Shown: in pieces, positions 38,798 to 48,318 of the stretch | Numbering within the stretch: the first letter of the stretch is position 1 | Layout: every line of letters begins with the position of its first letter | DNA from: Paenibacillus spongiae | Lineage (GTDB): Bacteria > Bacillota > Bacilli > Paenibacillales > Paenibacillaceae | DNA: 64,000 nucleotides | Assembly (NCBI RefSeq): GCF_024734895.1 | Contig: NZ_CP091430.1 | Coordinates: 7,007,501-7,071,500 of the forward strand | Reading direction: 5' to 3' | The notes under the pieces: generated by a model | The model's input: the letters and a program-made list of their open reading frames with translations, nothing else | Told to the model about the DNA's origin: nothing | Database searches by the model: none | Program-made: the position numbers and the translations under genes

Positions 38798-39847
38798 TTA
38801 AGGATAGGCCGGAACGAATTGGAGCCCCAATGACTCGTCCCATCCCATCATGAGATTCAAGTTCTGGATCGCCTGGCCCGCTGCACCCTTAACCAGGTTG
38901 TCTATGACCGATACGATCGTCACTCGCCCGGTACGTTCGTCAACGGCAAAGCCGATGTCGCAATAATTCGAGCCCCATACTTCCTTCGTAGCCGGCCATA
39001 TGCCTGCATTGCGGATACGAACGAAGCGGCGCCCTTCATAGTAATGACGATATAAGGAAATGAAATCTTCCAAGGAACGTCCGCCTTGGATCGTTGCATA
39101 CATCGTGCTCATAATTCCGCGCGTCATCGGGACCAAATGCGTCGTGAAGGTCGTGATGACCGGGCAGCCCGCTGCGTCCGAGAGCACCTGCTCAATCTCG
39201 GGAATATGCTGATGCTTGTTCACCTTGTACGCTTTGAAGTTCTCGTTCAGCTCCGAATAATGCGTTCCGAGGCTTGCTCCGCGCCCTGCGCCGGATACCC
39301 CGGATTTGGCATCAATAATAATGGTAGCCGGATCAATATATCCCGCCTTGATGGCCGGCACCAGTCCTAGCAGCGTTGCCGTCGGGTAACAGCCCGGGTT
39401 GGAGATGAAATCCTTCCCCTTCACGCGGTCGCCGTACACTTCAGCCAGCCCGTACTCGGCCTGATCGATGTACTGCTGTTCAGCCGCCTCTTTCTTATAC
39501 CACGTCTCATAGGAATCACGCGACTTCAGCCGGAAGTCGCCGGAAATATCAATAACCTTCAAGCCTGCTTCAAGCAGCGAGGGAACCAGCTTCGCGGCCA
39601 CGCCTGCGGGCGTGGCAAGAAATACGAGATCCGCCTTGCTCATGATGAGCGCAGGATCGACATCGTCCAGCACATCCGTGCGAATTTCGCTCAGATGCGG
39701 AAAACCTTCGGCAATCGGAGCGCCAGCGCTCGACGACGATATAACCGAGGTCACCGCCGCCCGCGGATGGCTGGCCAGCAGCCGGATAAGCTCTACGCCG
39801 CCGTATCCCGTGGACCCGATGATTGCTACCTTCACGTTCTCATTCAT
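38798..39847 (-). CDS. argC: N-acetyl-gamma-glutamyl-phosphate reductase
   Basis: NADPH-dependent reduction of acetylglutamyl phosphate. 349 residues from the ATG at 39847 (MNENVKVAIIGSTGYGG), with the Rossmann GSTGYGG at about 11-17, the catalytic cysteine in SNPGCYPTATLLGL near 150 and the HTPHL-type TTHLVPMTRG near 220. The frame extends seven residues upstream to 39868, but GGGAG lies correctly for 39847. First gene of argC-argJ-argB-argD-argF-argG-argH, behind the ARG-box promoter. Confidence 0.95.
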   Translation of the reverse strand: MNENVKVAIIGSTGYGGVELIRLLASHPRAAVTSVISSSSAGAPIAEGFPHLSEIRTDVLDDVDPALIMSKADLVFLATPAGVAAKLVPSLLEAGLKVIDISGDFRLKSRDSYETWYKKEAAEQQYIDQAEYGLAEVYGDRVKGKDFISNPGCYPTATLLGLVPAIKAGYIDPATIIIDAKSGVSGAGRGASLGTHYSELNENFKAYKVNKHQHIPEIEQVLSDAAGCPVITTFTTHLVPMTRGIMSTMYATIQGGRSLEDFISLYRHYYEGRRFVRIRNAGIWPATKEVWGSNYCDIGFAVDERTGRVTIVSVIDNLVKGAAGQAIQNLNLMMGWDESLGLQFVPAYP

Positions 39848-39927
39848 GCCTGTCTCTCTCCCATCCATGAACTATCTAACTATCCATTCTACACGAACCG
39901 GGAAGCAGAGAAAATAGCTAGTAATTA

Positions 39928-39962
39928 TGTATTATTATACATTCGTATTTATATTAATTCAA
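39928..39962 (-). promoter_or_regulatory. Arginine operon promoter overlapping tandem ARG boxes
   Basis: On the minus strand TTGAAT (39962-39957), exactly 17 bases, TATAAT (39939-39934). Two ARG-box-like sites overlie it: TGAATTAATATAAA (39961-39948, good left half) and the perfect palindrome TGTATAATAATACA (39941-39928). Their centres are 20 bases apart, the spacing used by ArgR/AhrC hexamers. Repression by an AhrC-type regulator with arginine is the expected behaviour. Confidence 0.75.
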
Positions 39963-40000
39963 TGAAAAAATATACCGTTCCGCAGCTAGAATTCCCTCTG

Positions 40001-41032
40001 TTACGGCAGGCTAAAGCCTTCCCCAAGGACCTCCGCCGTATCGCTGATGATGACGAAGGCATTCGAATCCGCGCTTCGGACAAGCTGCTTCAGCTTGGAC
40101 ACTTCCCCGCGTCCGACGACAACCATCAGAATCGTCCGCTGCTCGCCCGTGTAACCGCCGCGCCCGTCCAGCATCGTCAGTCCGCGGTCCAAATCGGACA
40201 GGATGACCTCTGTAATTTCATCCGGGCGGTCGGAAATAACGAACGCGACCTTCGACAGTGCCATTCCCGTCTGGACAAAATCGATCGTCTTGCTCGTCGC
40301 GAATAAGCCGATGAGCGCGTAGAGCGCATTCTCAGGCGCGATCAGGATGCCAGCAGCCACAATGACGAGGCCGTCGAAGCAGGCGACGGCAAGCCCCAGC
40401 CGGATCCCCGTAAAGCGGTGCAGAACCTGTGCCGCCAAGTCGAGACCGCCCGTCGAGCCGCGTCCGCGGAACACGAAGCCCAGCCCCACTCCAACGCCGA
40501 TACCGCCATAAATAGCAGCCAGCAGGGCGTTCGTTGTCGGCGGCGACCAATGGGAGGTCAGCAGGACGAACAGCGGCAGCACGAACGATCCCAGCGCGGT
40601 CTTCAGCGCAAAGCGCCTGCCCAGCAGCCACCAGCCGAGCAGGAAGAGCGGCACATTCAATGCCCACTGCGTATAAGCCGGAGGAATATCGGTCAGCCGT
40701 TTCACCAGGATGGAAATGCCTGACACCCCTCCCGAAGCGATACCGAGCGGAACGAGAAAGAGATTGAAACTGACCGCAACGATGAATGAACCGGTCAGCA
40801 GCAGCAGCACGCTGGTTACCGCTTCGAATTTGGGGTCCCGCCAGAAGCCGTCCGGCCGTTTCCGCTTACGCGAAGGCTGATGCTGATACTGATGCTTGTG
40901 CGGTCCTTCTCCCGCCTTTCCCGATGTAGAGCTTATGCCCACGCTTTTCCGTTCACTCTTAAGGTAAGTCAGCTGCTCTCTAATTGCTGCCCCGTCCCTT
41001 TTGTCCCGTCTTTGAAGCAGCCTGTCATGCAT
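40001..41032 (-). CDS. YitT-family membrane protein with DUF2179 domain
   Basis: 343 residues. A hydrophilic, lysine/arginine/histidine-rich N-terminal extension of about 70 residues precedes five to six membrane segments (about 72-245, LLLLTGSFIVAVSFNLFLVPLGIASGG at the start) and a cytoplasmic DUF2179 domain (about 260-343, VAFVISDRPDEITEVILSDLDRGLTMLDGRGGYTG). GGGAGGT nine bases before the ATG at 41032 supports the long start. YitT proteins are common in Firmicutes with no firm function; transport has been suggested. It lies upstream of the arginine operon on the same strand, and I see no terminator between them. Confidence 0.85.
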   Translation of the reverse strand: MHDRLLQRRDKRDGAAIREQLTYLKSERKSVGISSTSGKAGEGPHKHQYQHQPSRKRKRPDGFWRDPKFEAVTSVLLLLTGSFIVAVSFNLFLVPLGIASGGVSGISILVKRLTDIPPAYTQWALNVPLFLLGWWLLGRRFALKTALGSFVLPLFVLLTSHWSPPTTNALLAAIYGGIGVGVGLGFVFRGRGSTGGLDLAAQVLHRFTGIRLGLAVACFDGLVIVAAGILIAPENALYALIGLFATSKTIDFVQTGMALSKVAFVISDRPDEITEVILSDLDRGLTMLDGRGGYTGEQRTILMVVVGRGEVSKLKQLVRSADSNAFVIISDTAEVLGEGFSLP

Positions 41033-41123
41033 TGATTCGTAACCTCCCGTATTATCCGTGATTCATGCTGAAGTTCCATTTGCAATCCTTTTATGTACCC
41101 TAATCATCCATTCTTATCGCCCG

Positions 41124-41163
41124 AAAAAAAGAGTTCCCACACCATATCAGTGTAGGAACTCTT
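41124..41163 (-). terminator. Rho-independent terminator after prfB
   Basis: Minus strand AAGAGTTCCTACAC pairs with GTGTGGGAACTCTT with one mismatch, followed by TTTTTTT. Confidence 0.93.
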
Positions 41164-41229
41164 CCCCTCGGCTATGCATGAACAGCGGATTCGACGTGAT
41201 CAGATCGATATCTGCATGCACTATACCAT

Positions 41230-42337
41230 TTAGTCGTGCTTGATCTGGCTGCGCAAATACCCGTCGATAAAGGCATCCAGATCGCCATCCATCACCGCGC
41301 CGACATTGCCGGTCTCCACCGAAGTCCGGTGGTCCTTAACCATGCTGTACGGGTGGAATACATACGAACGTATTTGGCTCCCCCACGCGATGTCGGACTG
41401 TTCGCCGCGAATCTCCGCAAGCTGCTTCTGCTGCTCTTCGATCTTGCGCTCATAGAGCTTGGAACGAAGCATCGTCATCGCGCTCTCGCGGTTCTGGATC
41501 TGCGAACGCTGCGTCTGGCAGGATACGACGATACCCGTCGGGATGTGCGTAATCCGGATCGCCGACTCCGTCTTATTGATATGCTGGCCGCCTGCTCCGC
41601 TCGCCCGGTACGTATCGACCTTCAGATCCTCCGAACGAATCTCAATTTCGATATCGTCGACAATCTCCGGCATGATATCGCAGGAAACAAACGACGTATG
41701 CCGCCGTCCGGAAGCGTCGAAGGGGGAAATCCGCACAAGCCGGTGAACGCCCTTCTCCGCTTTCAGATAACCGTAGGCATTATAGCCCTTCACCATGACG
41801 GTGACGCTCTTGATGCCCGCTTCGTCGCCCGGCAGGTAGTCAAGCAGCTCGACCTTAAAGCCCTTCTTCTCCGCCCAGCGGGTATACATCCTATACAGCA
41901 TCTGCGCCCAGTCCTGCGATTCCGTACCGCCCGCGCCGGGATGCAGCTCGAGAATGGCATTCAGCTTGTCGTAAGGCTGGTTGAGCAGCAGCTGCAGCTC
42001 GAATTCATTCACTTTGCGTACGAGCTCCTGCACCCCGGAAGCAATATCCGCTTCCAGCGATTCGTCGCCCTCCTCTTCCGCAAGCTCCAGCATCGTCTGC
42101 AGATCGTCCTGCTCCACATTCAAGCGTTCGTACTGCTCCACGACCGACTTGACCGCATTGAGCTCCGCAATAACGCTCTGCGCACGGTCATTGTCGTCCC
42201 AGAAGTCGGGCGCGGTCATCTTCTCTTCAAAGTTCTCGATCAGTTCCTGCTTGAGATCTAAGTCAAAGAGACCCCCTGAGCTCTTGGAGACGCTTTGCCA
42301 TCTCGCGCAGATCTTGCTTCACCGATATGTCTATCAT
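41230..42337 (-). CDS. prfB: Peptide chain release factor 2, with programmed +1 frameshift
   Basis: Recognises UGA and UAA stop codons. Translation starts at ATG 42337 ([17 protein letters not shown]) and meets an in-frame TGA at 42265-42263 after 24 codons. The shift signal is textbook: an internal Shine-Dalgarno AGGGGG, then TCT CTT TGA C. After a +1 shift on CTT the frame continues [16 protein letters not shown] to 41230, giving 368 residues. Downstream are the stop-codon-recognition tripeptide SPF (RISPFDASG) and the catalytic GGQ ([13 protein letters not shown]). The shift lets RF2 control its own level: low RF2 makes ribosomes pause at TGA and shift. It lies 55 bases after secA, as in B. 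subtilis. Confidence 0.97.
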
Positions 42338-42392
42338 GGCAATGCTTCACCTCAACATTCTTTCTTGGCTCTATCTTATGCAGGCGGAAGCT

Positions 42393-44909
42393 CTAGAGCT
42401 CCGCGCCGTGGCATTGTTTGAACTTCTTGCCGCTTCCGCATGGGCATGGATCGTTGCGGCCGATACGGTCATCGCGCTTCACGGGACGCTTCGTCTGCGG
42501 CTCGCCGCTTCCGCCGCCGGACTCCGTTTGTCCCTTGGCCACTTCCTGACGCTCCAGGTTGCTCTCCACGTGGGCCTTCATAATATATTTGGTCACTTCT
42601 TCTTGAATGCTGTCGATCATTTCCTTGAACATCTCGAAGCCTTCGAATTGATATTCGCGCAGCGGATCGGTACCGCCGTATGCACGAAGGTGAATCCCTT
42701 GGCGAAGCTGATCCATGGCGTCGATATGATCCATCCACTTGCTGTCGACCGCACGGAGAACGACGACCTTCTCGAATTCACGCATCGATTCGGTACCGAT
42801 TTCCGCTTCTCGCCGATCGTACAGCTCCAGCAGACGTTCGGTCAGGTATTCGATGATCTCATCCTTCTCTTTGCCCCACAGATCGTCCCTTGTGAGTGAG
42901 CCTTCTTCGAGGAATGTGCCCTGGGCATAATCGATGATCTCCTGATACTCCCAGTTCTCCGGCACTTCGCTATCCGGACAGTGAGCCTCAACGATCCGCT
43001 CGATTACGGGCTTGATCATATCAATGACTACTTCACGGATGTTCTCCGAGTACAATACCTCACGGCGCTGCTTATAAATAATCTCACGCTGCTGGTTCAT
43101 CACGTCGTCGTACTGGAGGACAATCTTCCTCAGATCGAAGTTATTGCCTTCTACCCGCTTCTGGGCGGATTCGACCGCTCTCGAAATAAGGCGGCTCTCA
43201 ATCGGCTGATCTTCCTCGAAGCCCAGACGCTCCATCATGCCCATAATATTCTCGGAGCCAAACCGGCGCATCAGCTCATCATCGAGGGACAGATAGAATT
43301 GAGAAGAACCCGGATCGCCCTGACGGCCAGCGCGCCCACGCAGCTGGTTATCGATCCGGCGGCTTTCATGCCGTTCCGTACCCATAATATGAAGCCCGCC
43401 AACCTCAGGTACGCCCTCGCCCAGCAAAATATCCGTGCCCCGGCCCGCCATATTGGTGGCAATCGTCACTCCCCCTGGCTGCCCGGCGCGAGAGACGATT
43501 TCAGCCTCTTCGGCATGAAACTTGGCGTTGAGCACTTTATGCGTAACGCCGCGCTTCTTCAGCATGTCAGAGAGCTTCTCCGAGTTCTCGATGGATACCG
43601 TGCCGACAAGAACCGGCTGGTTCTTCTTGTGGCGCTCCACGATTTCTTCGACAACCGCATTGAACTTGCCATTCTGCGTCTTATAGACGACATCCGCGGT
43701 ATCTTGACGTATGTTCGGACGGTTGGTCGGCACTTGAATGACTTCCAGCCCGTAAATTTTCTTGAATTCTTCTTCCTCCGTCTTCGCCGTGCCGGTCATG
43801 CCGGACAGCTTGCGGTACATACGGAAGTAGTTCTGGAACGTGATGGTAGCGAGCGTCATGCTCTCGTTCTGAACCTTGATCTGTTCCTTCGCTTCGATCG
43901 CTTGGTGAAGACCGTCGCTGTAGCGGCGGCCTGCCATCAGACGGCCCGTGAATTCGTCGACGATCACGACTTCATCGTCCTGCACCACGTAGTCCACATC
44001 GCGCTTCATAATGACATGCGCCTTCAGCGCTTGTTGGATATGGTGGTTCAGCGTAACGTTGGCATGATCGAACAAGTTCTCGACGGCGAACGCACGCTCC
44101 GCCTTCTCCACCCCAGCCTCCGTCATCGTAACGCTGCGAAGCTTCACGTCGATCGTGTAGTCCTCTTCGTGCTTCATCCGGTTTACAAACCGGTCAGCGG
44201 CAAAATACATCTCCGTCGACTTGGCCGCTTGGCCGGAAATAATGAGCGGCGTACGCGCCTCGTCGACCAGAATGGAGTCCACTTCATCGATGATCGAGTA
44301 GTAGAGCGGACGTTGAACCATCTGTTCCTTATATAGGACCATATTATCGCGCAAATAGTCGAAGCCGAATTCATTGTTCGTACCATATGTGATATCGCAG
44401 GCATAAGCTTCCTGCTTCTGACCGTGCGTTAATCCGTTCATGTTACAGCCGACGGTCAGTCCGAGGAAATTATAGAGCACTCCCATCTGCTGGCTGTCGC
44501 GCATAGCCAAATAATCATTGACCGTTACGACATGAACGCCTTTCCCGAGGAGCGCGTTCAAGTACACGGCCAACGTGGCAACGAGCGTCTTGCCCTCGCC
44601 TGTCTTCATCTCGGCGATCTTACCTTCGTGGAGCACCATGCCGCCTATTAATTGAACATCATAGTGGCGCTTATCGAGTACCCGTTTGGACGCTTCGCGA
44701 ACGACGGCGAACGCTTCAGGAAGAATCGCAAGGAGATCCTCGTCCTTCTCGATACGGGACTTAAATTCCTCCGTCTTCGCCCGGAGCGCCTCGTCCGAAA
44801 GCTGCGAGATTTGCGGTTCCATGGCATTGATTTGATCTACCGTGCGCAGCAGACGCTTAATCTCCCGTTCGTTAGCGTCACCGAATATCTTTTTCACAAG
44901 TCCGAGCAT
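42393..44909 (-). CDS. secA: Preprotein translocase ATPase SecA
   Basis: Motor ATPase that pushes unfolded preproteins through SecYEG. 838 residues from the ATG at 44909 ([16 protein letters not shown]). Walker A MKTGEGKT at 101-108, [19 protein letters not shown] near 207-225, the preprotein cross-linking domain, NMAGRGTDI near 495 and the C-terminal zinc-binding SEC-C motif [13 protein letters not shown] that contacts SecB-like partners or ribosomes. The frame runs on to 44945, but AAAGGGG supports 44909. Flagellar-locus neighbours aside, this is the standard hpf-secA-prfB order. Confidence 0.97.
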   Translation of the reverse strand: MLGLVKKIFGDANEREIKRLLRTVDQINAMEPQISQLSDEALRAKTEEFKSRIEKDEDLLAILPEAFAVVREASKRVLDKRHYDVQLIGGMVLHEGKIAEMKTGEGKTLVATLAVYLNALLGKGVHVVTVNDYLAMRDSQQMGVLYNFLGLTVGCNMNGLTHGQKQEAYACDITYGTNNEFGFDYLRDNMVLYKEQMVQRPLYYSIIDEVDSILVDEARTPLIISGQAAKSTEMYFAADRFVNRMKHEEDYTIDVKLRSVTMTEAGVEKAERAFAVENLFDHANVTLNHHIQQALKAHVIMKRDVDYVVQDDEVVIVDEFTGRLMAGRRYSDGLHQAIEAKEQIKVQNESMTLATITFQNYFRMYRKLSGMTGTAKTEEEEFKKIYGLEVIQVPTNRPNIRQDTADVVYKTQNGKFNAVVEEIVERHKKNQPVLVGTVSIENSEKLSDMLKKRGVTHKVLNAKFHAEEAEIVSRAGQPGGVTIATNMAGRGTDILLGEGVPEVGGLHIMGTERHESRRIDNQLRGRAGRQGDPGSSQFYLSLDDELMRRFGSENIMGMMERLGFEEDQPIESRLISRAVESAQKRVEGNNFDLRKIVLQYDDVMNQQREIIYKQRREVLYSENIREVVIDMIKPVIERIVEAHCPDSEVPENWEYQEIIDYAQGTFLEEGSLTRDDLWGKEKDEIIEYLTERLLELYDRREAEIGTESMREFEKVVVLRAVDSKWMDHIDAMDQLRQGIHLRAYGGTDPLREYQFEGFEMFKEMIDSIQEEVTKYIMKAHVESNLERQEVAKGQTESGGGSGEPQTKRPVKRDDRIGRNDPCPCGSGKKFKQCHGAEL

Positions 44910-44947
44910 GGTCTTCCCCTTTCGCTGCAAAAAGCCTGTTTGCATAA

Positions 44948-44976
44948 ATTGTAACAGTTTGCGGCACTTATCGCAA
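44948..44976 (-). promoter_or_regulatory. Probable sigma-A promoter of secA
   Basis: Minus strand TTGCGA (44976-44971), 17-base spacer, TACAAT (44953-44948), about 35 bases before the secA start and after the hpf terminator. Confidence 0.6.
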
Positions 44977-45002
44977 TGCGGACAGGCCTATTGCGGCCGT
45001 AT

Positions 45003-45037
45003 GAAAAGGGCGGCACTTCTTGGAAGAAGTACCGCCC
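45003..45037 (-). terminator. Rho-independent terminator after hpf
   Basis: Minus strand GGGCGGTACTTCTT pairs with AAGAAGTGCCGCCC (one mismatch), followed by TTTTCAT. Confidence 0.88.
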
Positions 45038-45057
45038 CCGTATATTCATTGTCATTG

Positions 45058-45603
45058 TTATTCTTGTTCAATTAGTCCGTATTTGCCGTCGCTGCGCCGA
45101 TAGACAACGTTGACTTCCCGCGTGGTGGAATTGGCAAATACGAAGAAGGAGTGACCGACCATGTTCATCTGGAGGATGGCTTCCTCGACATCCATCGGTT
45201 TCATCGTGAACCGCTTGGTCCGCACTAGCTCCATATCGTCTTCTTCATCCAGCACCCGTACCGGGGCGCTGTCGTCCTTGAAGAGGGTTCGTATCCCGCT
45301 CTCCTGCCTAACCTTGCGATTGACTCTCGTCTTGTGCTTGCGGATCTGACGCTCCAGTTTGTCCACCACCAGATCGATGGAAGCGTACATATCGTCGCTT
45401 TTCTCTTCCGCTCGGAGCATCATTCCCGGCAGCGGAATCGTGACCTCTACCGCGTGTTTTCCTTTCGTTACAGACATCGTTACATTAAGCTCGGAGGTGA
45501 TTGGCGCTTCAAAATACTTTTCCAGGCGTGTGAGCTTCTTTTCGACAAAATCGCGCAAGGCGTCTGTCACCTGAATGTGTTGACCTCGAATGTTGTATTT
45601 CAT
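45058..45603 (-). CDS. hpf: Ribosome hibernation promoting factor, long form
   Basis: 181 residues. The N-terminal domain (about 1-100, KYNIRGQHIQVTDALRDFVEKKLTRLEKYF) binds the 30S decoding region; the C-terminal domain (about 125-181, FTMKPMDVEEAILQMNMVGHSFFVF) dimerises 70S ribosomes into 100S particles, as in long HPF of Firmicutes. AAAGGAGGAG lies before the ATG at 45603. The B. subtilis homologue yvyD follows fliT directly; here about 9.5 kb of accessory genes separate them. Confidence 0.96.
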   Translation of the reverse strand: MKYNIRGQHIQVTDALRDFVEKKLTRLEKYFEAPITSELNVTMSVTKGKHAVEVTIPLPGMMLRAEEKSDDMYASIDLVVDKLERQIRKHKTRVNRKVRQESGIRTLFKDDSAPVRVLDEEDDMELVRTKRFTMKPMDVEEAILQMNMVGHSFFVFANSTTREVNVVYRRSDGKYGLIEQE

Positions 45604-45629
45604 GGGGCACTCCTCCTTTACATGTTCTT

Positions 45630-45657
45630 ATTATACCATAGGCGAAGGAGGACACAA
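45630..45657 (-). promoter_or_regulatory. Probable sigma-A promoter of hpf
   Basis: Minus strand TTGTGT (45657-45652), 16-base spacer, TATAAT (45635-45630), 27 bases before the start codon. No clear sigma-B or sigma-H element was seen, although the B. subtilis gene uses both. Confidence 0.55.
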
Positions 45658-45717
45658 AGCAATTTTCTGTTTTTTTAGAATATTTAGATAAATTGACACA
45701 ATAACCGTAGCGATTAC

Positions 45718-46812
45718 TTATTGGACGGTAAGCAGCGGGATATCATCGTCGAAATCGATGCAATAGACATGCTTGTTGGTGGCAATCTTGTGGGGACCAT
45801 ACTTCCACTCATAGCTTATGTCAAAGTGTCTGTCCTTCATGACATAATCGAACAGAAGCAGGAAATTTGCATCTAGCCCGTGTGCGGCTGATCGAACTAT
45901 TTCCCCGTCCACGGCATCTCGCGTGATTTCATGATATTCGCAATTCGGAACGGATGCGCAGAACGCTTTCTTCTCTTCTGAAGAGACCAATATATCATCC
46001 GCGCCATGATAGCTTACGATTCGGCAGCTGTTGTTCGTTCTCCGGTACAGTTTGTTCAATTCAAGCAGTTCGCGGTCAACGTCCATGCTCGCGGCTAAAT
46101 ATTTCATTTCCATAATAAGATTGATCTTGCCTTTCGTCTGAGACAGCACTCTGGGCATGTTCAAGTATTGCGGGAAGCACCAGGCGGAATTATCAATTAA
46201 CAGCGTGAATAGTTCCGGGACGAGGGCATTGCACATATAAGACAGATAAGCTCCATGGGAATGGCCGTATACGATGATTTTTTTACTGTTAATTTGGACG
46301 CCCTTTTCTTTTACTACCTTAATCACATCGAACAGCGCCGTCAGATTGTCGATCGCTTGCATGATGCCCATCTCATTAAAATGTTCAATGGTTTCATTAA
46401 GTTGGCATTTCACCAGCAAATCCATGTTCTTATGTTCAGCCAGCTGCATAGCCAGGTTCATGTCGTACCCGTTACGTGACGCATCCTGTAAGTCCTGTTC
46501 ATCATCAATCAACTTTAAGGACTCGGACGACACCGTTAATTGATGATCCGCTGCCGGAGTCTGCATGAATTCATTCCCGAAATAGTCGCACTGCACGACC
46601 ATTAGATTATACTTATCCGAAAATGTCCTCCGCATCTTTCTGTACACATTTGCATTCGCGTGCCCGCCAAAGCCAGGAATCAATAAGAGAACGCCCGTTT
46701 CATCATTCGGGCCGTCCGCCGGCTCGGAATAATAGACATCCAATTCTCTCAAACTATTATCGTGATGTATATTCGGATGCCCTGACCGGCGGTGATGGAG
46801 TTCGATCGACAA
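45718..46812 (-). CDS. Alpha/beta-hydrolase-like protein, DUF2920-like
   Basis: 364 residues of alpha/beta-hydrolase type: LLLIPGFGGHANANVYRKM near 40-60 forms the oxyanion region, the nucleophile elbow is GHSHGAYLS (serine near 191), followed by an acidic candidate in SYHGADDIL near 270 and a late histidine (AAHGLDANF near 311). The size and the opening segment recall DUF2920 proteins, some of which are found near flagellin-glycan genes in Campylobacter; this is tentative. It may remove or transfer acyl groups on the flagellin sugar, judged from context only. The start is TTG at 46812, with GGGAGGT seven to eight bases away. It lies between hpf and the cold-shock gene. Confidence 0.65.
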   Translation of the reverse strand: MSIELHHRRSGHPNIHHDNSLRELDVYYSEPADGPNDETGVLLLIPGFGGHANANVYRKMRRTFSDKYNLMVVQCDYFGNEFMQTPAADHQLTVSSESLKLIDDEQDLQDASRNGYDMNLAMQLAEHKNMDLLVKCQLNETIEHFNEMGIMQAIDNLTALFDVIKVVKEKGVQINSKKIIVYGHSHGAYLSYMCNALVPELFTLLIDNSAWCFPQYLNMPRVLSQTKGKINLIMEMKYLAASMDVDRELLELNKLYRRTNNSCRIVSYHGADDILVSSEEKKAFCASVPNCEYHEITRDAVDGEIVRSAAHGLDANFLLLFDYVMKDRHFDISYEWKYGPHKIATNKHVYCIDFDDDIPLLTVQ

Positions 46813-46867
46813 TCACGCGACCTCCCGGTTCTTCATGTAATGTACTACTTATTGTCGGCAAATAAAC

Positions 46868-46895
46868 GAAAAAAAAGCCCTGGGATTCCAGGGCT
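46868..46895 (-). terminator. Rho-independent terminator after the cold-shock gene
   Basis: Minus strand AGCCCTGG pairs with CCAGGGCT around AATC, followed by TTTTTTT. Compact and strong. Confidence 0.93.
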
Positions 46896-46920
46896 CTGTC
46901 TGCTTCTTTGGTTAAGCGTA

Positions 46921-47118
46921 TTACAGTTTGATTACGTTAGCTGCTTGTGGTCCGCGAGCGCCTTCAACGATGTCGAATTCAACCGATTGGCCCTCTTCGA
47001 GCGTTTTGAAACCTTCGGATTGAATAGCGGAGAAGTGAACAAATACGTCGCCGCCTTGCTCAGTCTCGATAAATCCATAACCCTTCTCAGCGTTGAACCA
47101 TTTAACTTTACCTTGCAT
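46921..47118 (-). CDS. Cold-shock protein (CspA/CspB family)
   Basis: 65-residue single OB-fold nucleic-acid chaperone. RNP-1 KGYGFIE near residues 12-18 and RNP-2 DVFVHFSAI near 24-32 are intact, as are the aromatic residues of the binding face. AAGGGAA precedes the ATG at 47118. It has its own strong promoter and terminator and so is a separate unit within the accessory block. Confidence 0.96.
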   Translation of the reverse strand: MQGKVKWFNAEKGYGFIETEQGGDVFVHFSAIQSEGFKTLEEGQSVEFDIVEGARGPQAANVIKL

Positions 47119-47177
47119 TCAGAACATTCCCTTCATTCTTAAATTGCTGGAAATCACATAAAGTGAACCACATTTCG

Positions 47178-47207
47178 AATATACCATCGCCTTCACATAA
47201 TTGTCAA
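47178..47207 (-). promoter_or_regulatory. Sigma-A promoter of the cold-shock gene
   Basis: Minus strand TTGACA (47207-47202), 18-base spacer, TATATT (47183-47178). The leader to the ATG at 47118 is about 50-55 bases, shorter than the long leaders of E. coli cspA. Confidence 0.75.
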
Positions 47208-47362
47208 TCATATTTTGTAAGCGAATACACAACGTGGATTATTATGTGCCTTTCCTTTAATTTGTTGAGAATCCGGGCGCATTCTAGCAATTTACGATTA
47301 CAGATCCTGCTTGCGTGCAGAAGGGAGATCATCGTCCGACGCATCCATCCTAGTACCGCAGA

Positions 47363-48223
47363 CTACTTTACATCATCTATCATTAAACAAGTAAACAATG
47401 TGTCACACATTCCGATACTAGCCAATTGTTTCTCGTAGGCTTGATTCAGCTGCACATCGTTCAAGAAGCTCCATTCTTGATGTCCCCCGGGACGCTGCTC
47501 AGCGAGCCAATGCAAGTGGTTCGAGAGCGGGTACCTCTGCACTTGCTTTACGTACTTTACTTTGAATCCGGCATTTATTGCTGTTTTCGTTAACGTCTCT
47601 GGTGTAAATAAAAACAGGTGGCAGCTCCAGTACGTGAATTTTGCAAACTTATCGCTTCCATACAATTTTAACAAAGCATCGTTTGCACTCGGGACCTCAA
47701 TGATGATTTTTCCTTTAGGGCTTAAATGATTCTTTAGTCTCCCGAGTATGGCAGCCGGATCCGGCAAATGCTCAAGTACATGGAAGAGGGTTATATAATC
47801 GTATTGACCCTCTATTTCATCAATAGACGCGAATACTTGCAGCCCTTCTTGACGCAATGAATTTCTTATGGTGTTATCCAATTCAACACCTGCCGCACAT
47901 TGAACGAATGGTTTGATCATAGATAGAAAGCCGCCACCGCCGCAGCCAAAATCCAAAATAGTTTTGTCGATTGCCTCTTCCTTGATTGTGGTTAACCGGC
48001 GTGTATCATCATTTAATGAACGCAACCGATACTGATCTAAATCCACAACCCCGCCCAACATCATGGACTGCTCATAATAATCATCGCTGATATGATCAAA
48101 TGAAGATAAATATACAAGTCCACATTCGGAACATTCCAGCACATCTATCAGAGTATTATCTCTGACTCCTTGATGCCTCAGCTTTCCACTAGCTGTTCCA
48201 CACAAATAGCAACATGTCTCCAA
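47363..48223 (-). CDS. Class I SAM-dependent methyltransferase with N-terminal zinc-ribbon
   Basis: 286 residues. Two cysteine pairs at the start (CYLCG near 5-9 and CSECG near 32-36) form a likely zinc ribbon. The Rossmann methyltransferase domain follows with motif I ILDFGCGGGGFLSM near 88-101, GVELD near 112, and LFHVLEHLPDP near 142-152. This plan is typical of methyltransferases acting on sugars or glycan-linked substrates; the substrate is not known. Start is TTG at 48223, seven bases after GGGGG. It lies 95 bases downstream of the nonulosonate synthetase gene and probably belongs to the flagellin-glycan island. Confidence 0.8.
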   Translation of the reverse strand: METCCYLCGTASGKLRHQGVRDNTLIDVLECSECGLVYLSSFDHISDDYYEQSMMLGGVVDLDQYRLRSLNDDTRRLTTIKEEAIDKTILDFGCGGGGFLSMIKPFVQCAAGVELDNTIRNSLRQEGLQVFASIDEIEGQYDYITLFHVLEHLPDPAAILGRLKNHLSPKGKIIIEVPSANDALLKLYGSDKFAKFTYWSCHLFLFTPETLTKTAINAGFKVKYVKQVQRYPLSNHLHWLAEQRPGGHQEWSFLNDVQLNQAYEKQLASIGMCDTLFTCLMIDDVK

Positions 48224-48318
48224 GAGACAACCCCCATGATCGTTCGAATCAATACCGTTATATAAACCTGTTGCCAGGTATAATTCAGCCCTTCTGAGTC
48301 TATTAACCGCTTATCTGT

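Noticed and set aside
42263-42265. In-frame TGA early in prfB, which could suggest a pseudogene
   Set aside because: The full programmed frameshift signal of release factor 2 surrounds it.
42981-44336. 451-codon open frame opposite secA
   Set aside because: Shadow of secA codon bias; composition is arginine/leucine/histidine-heavy and no family is recognisable.
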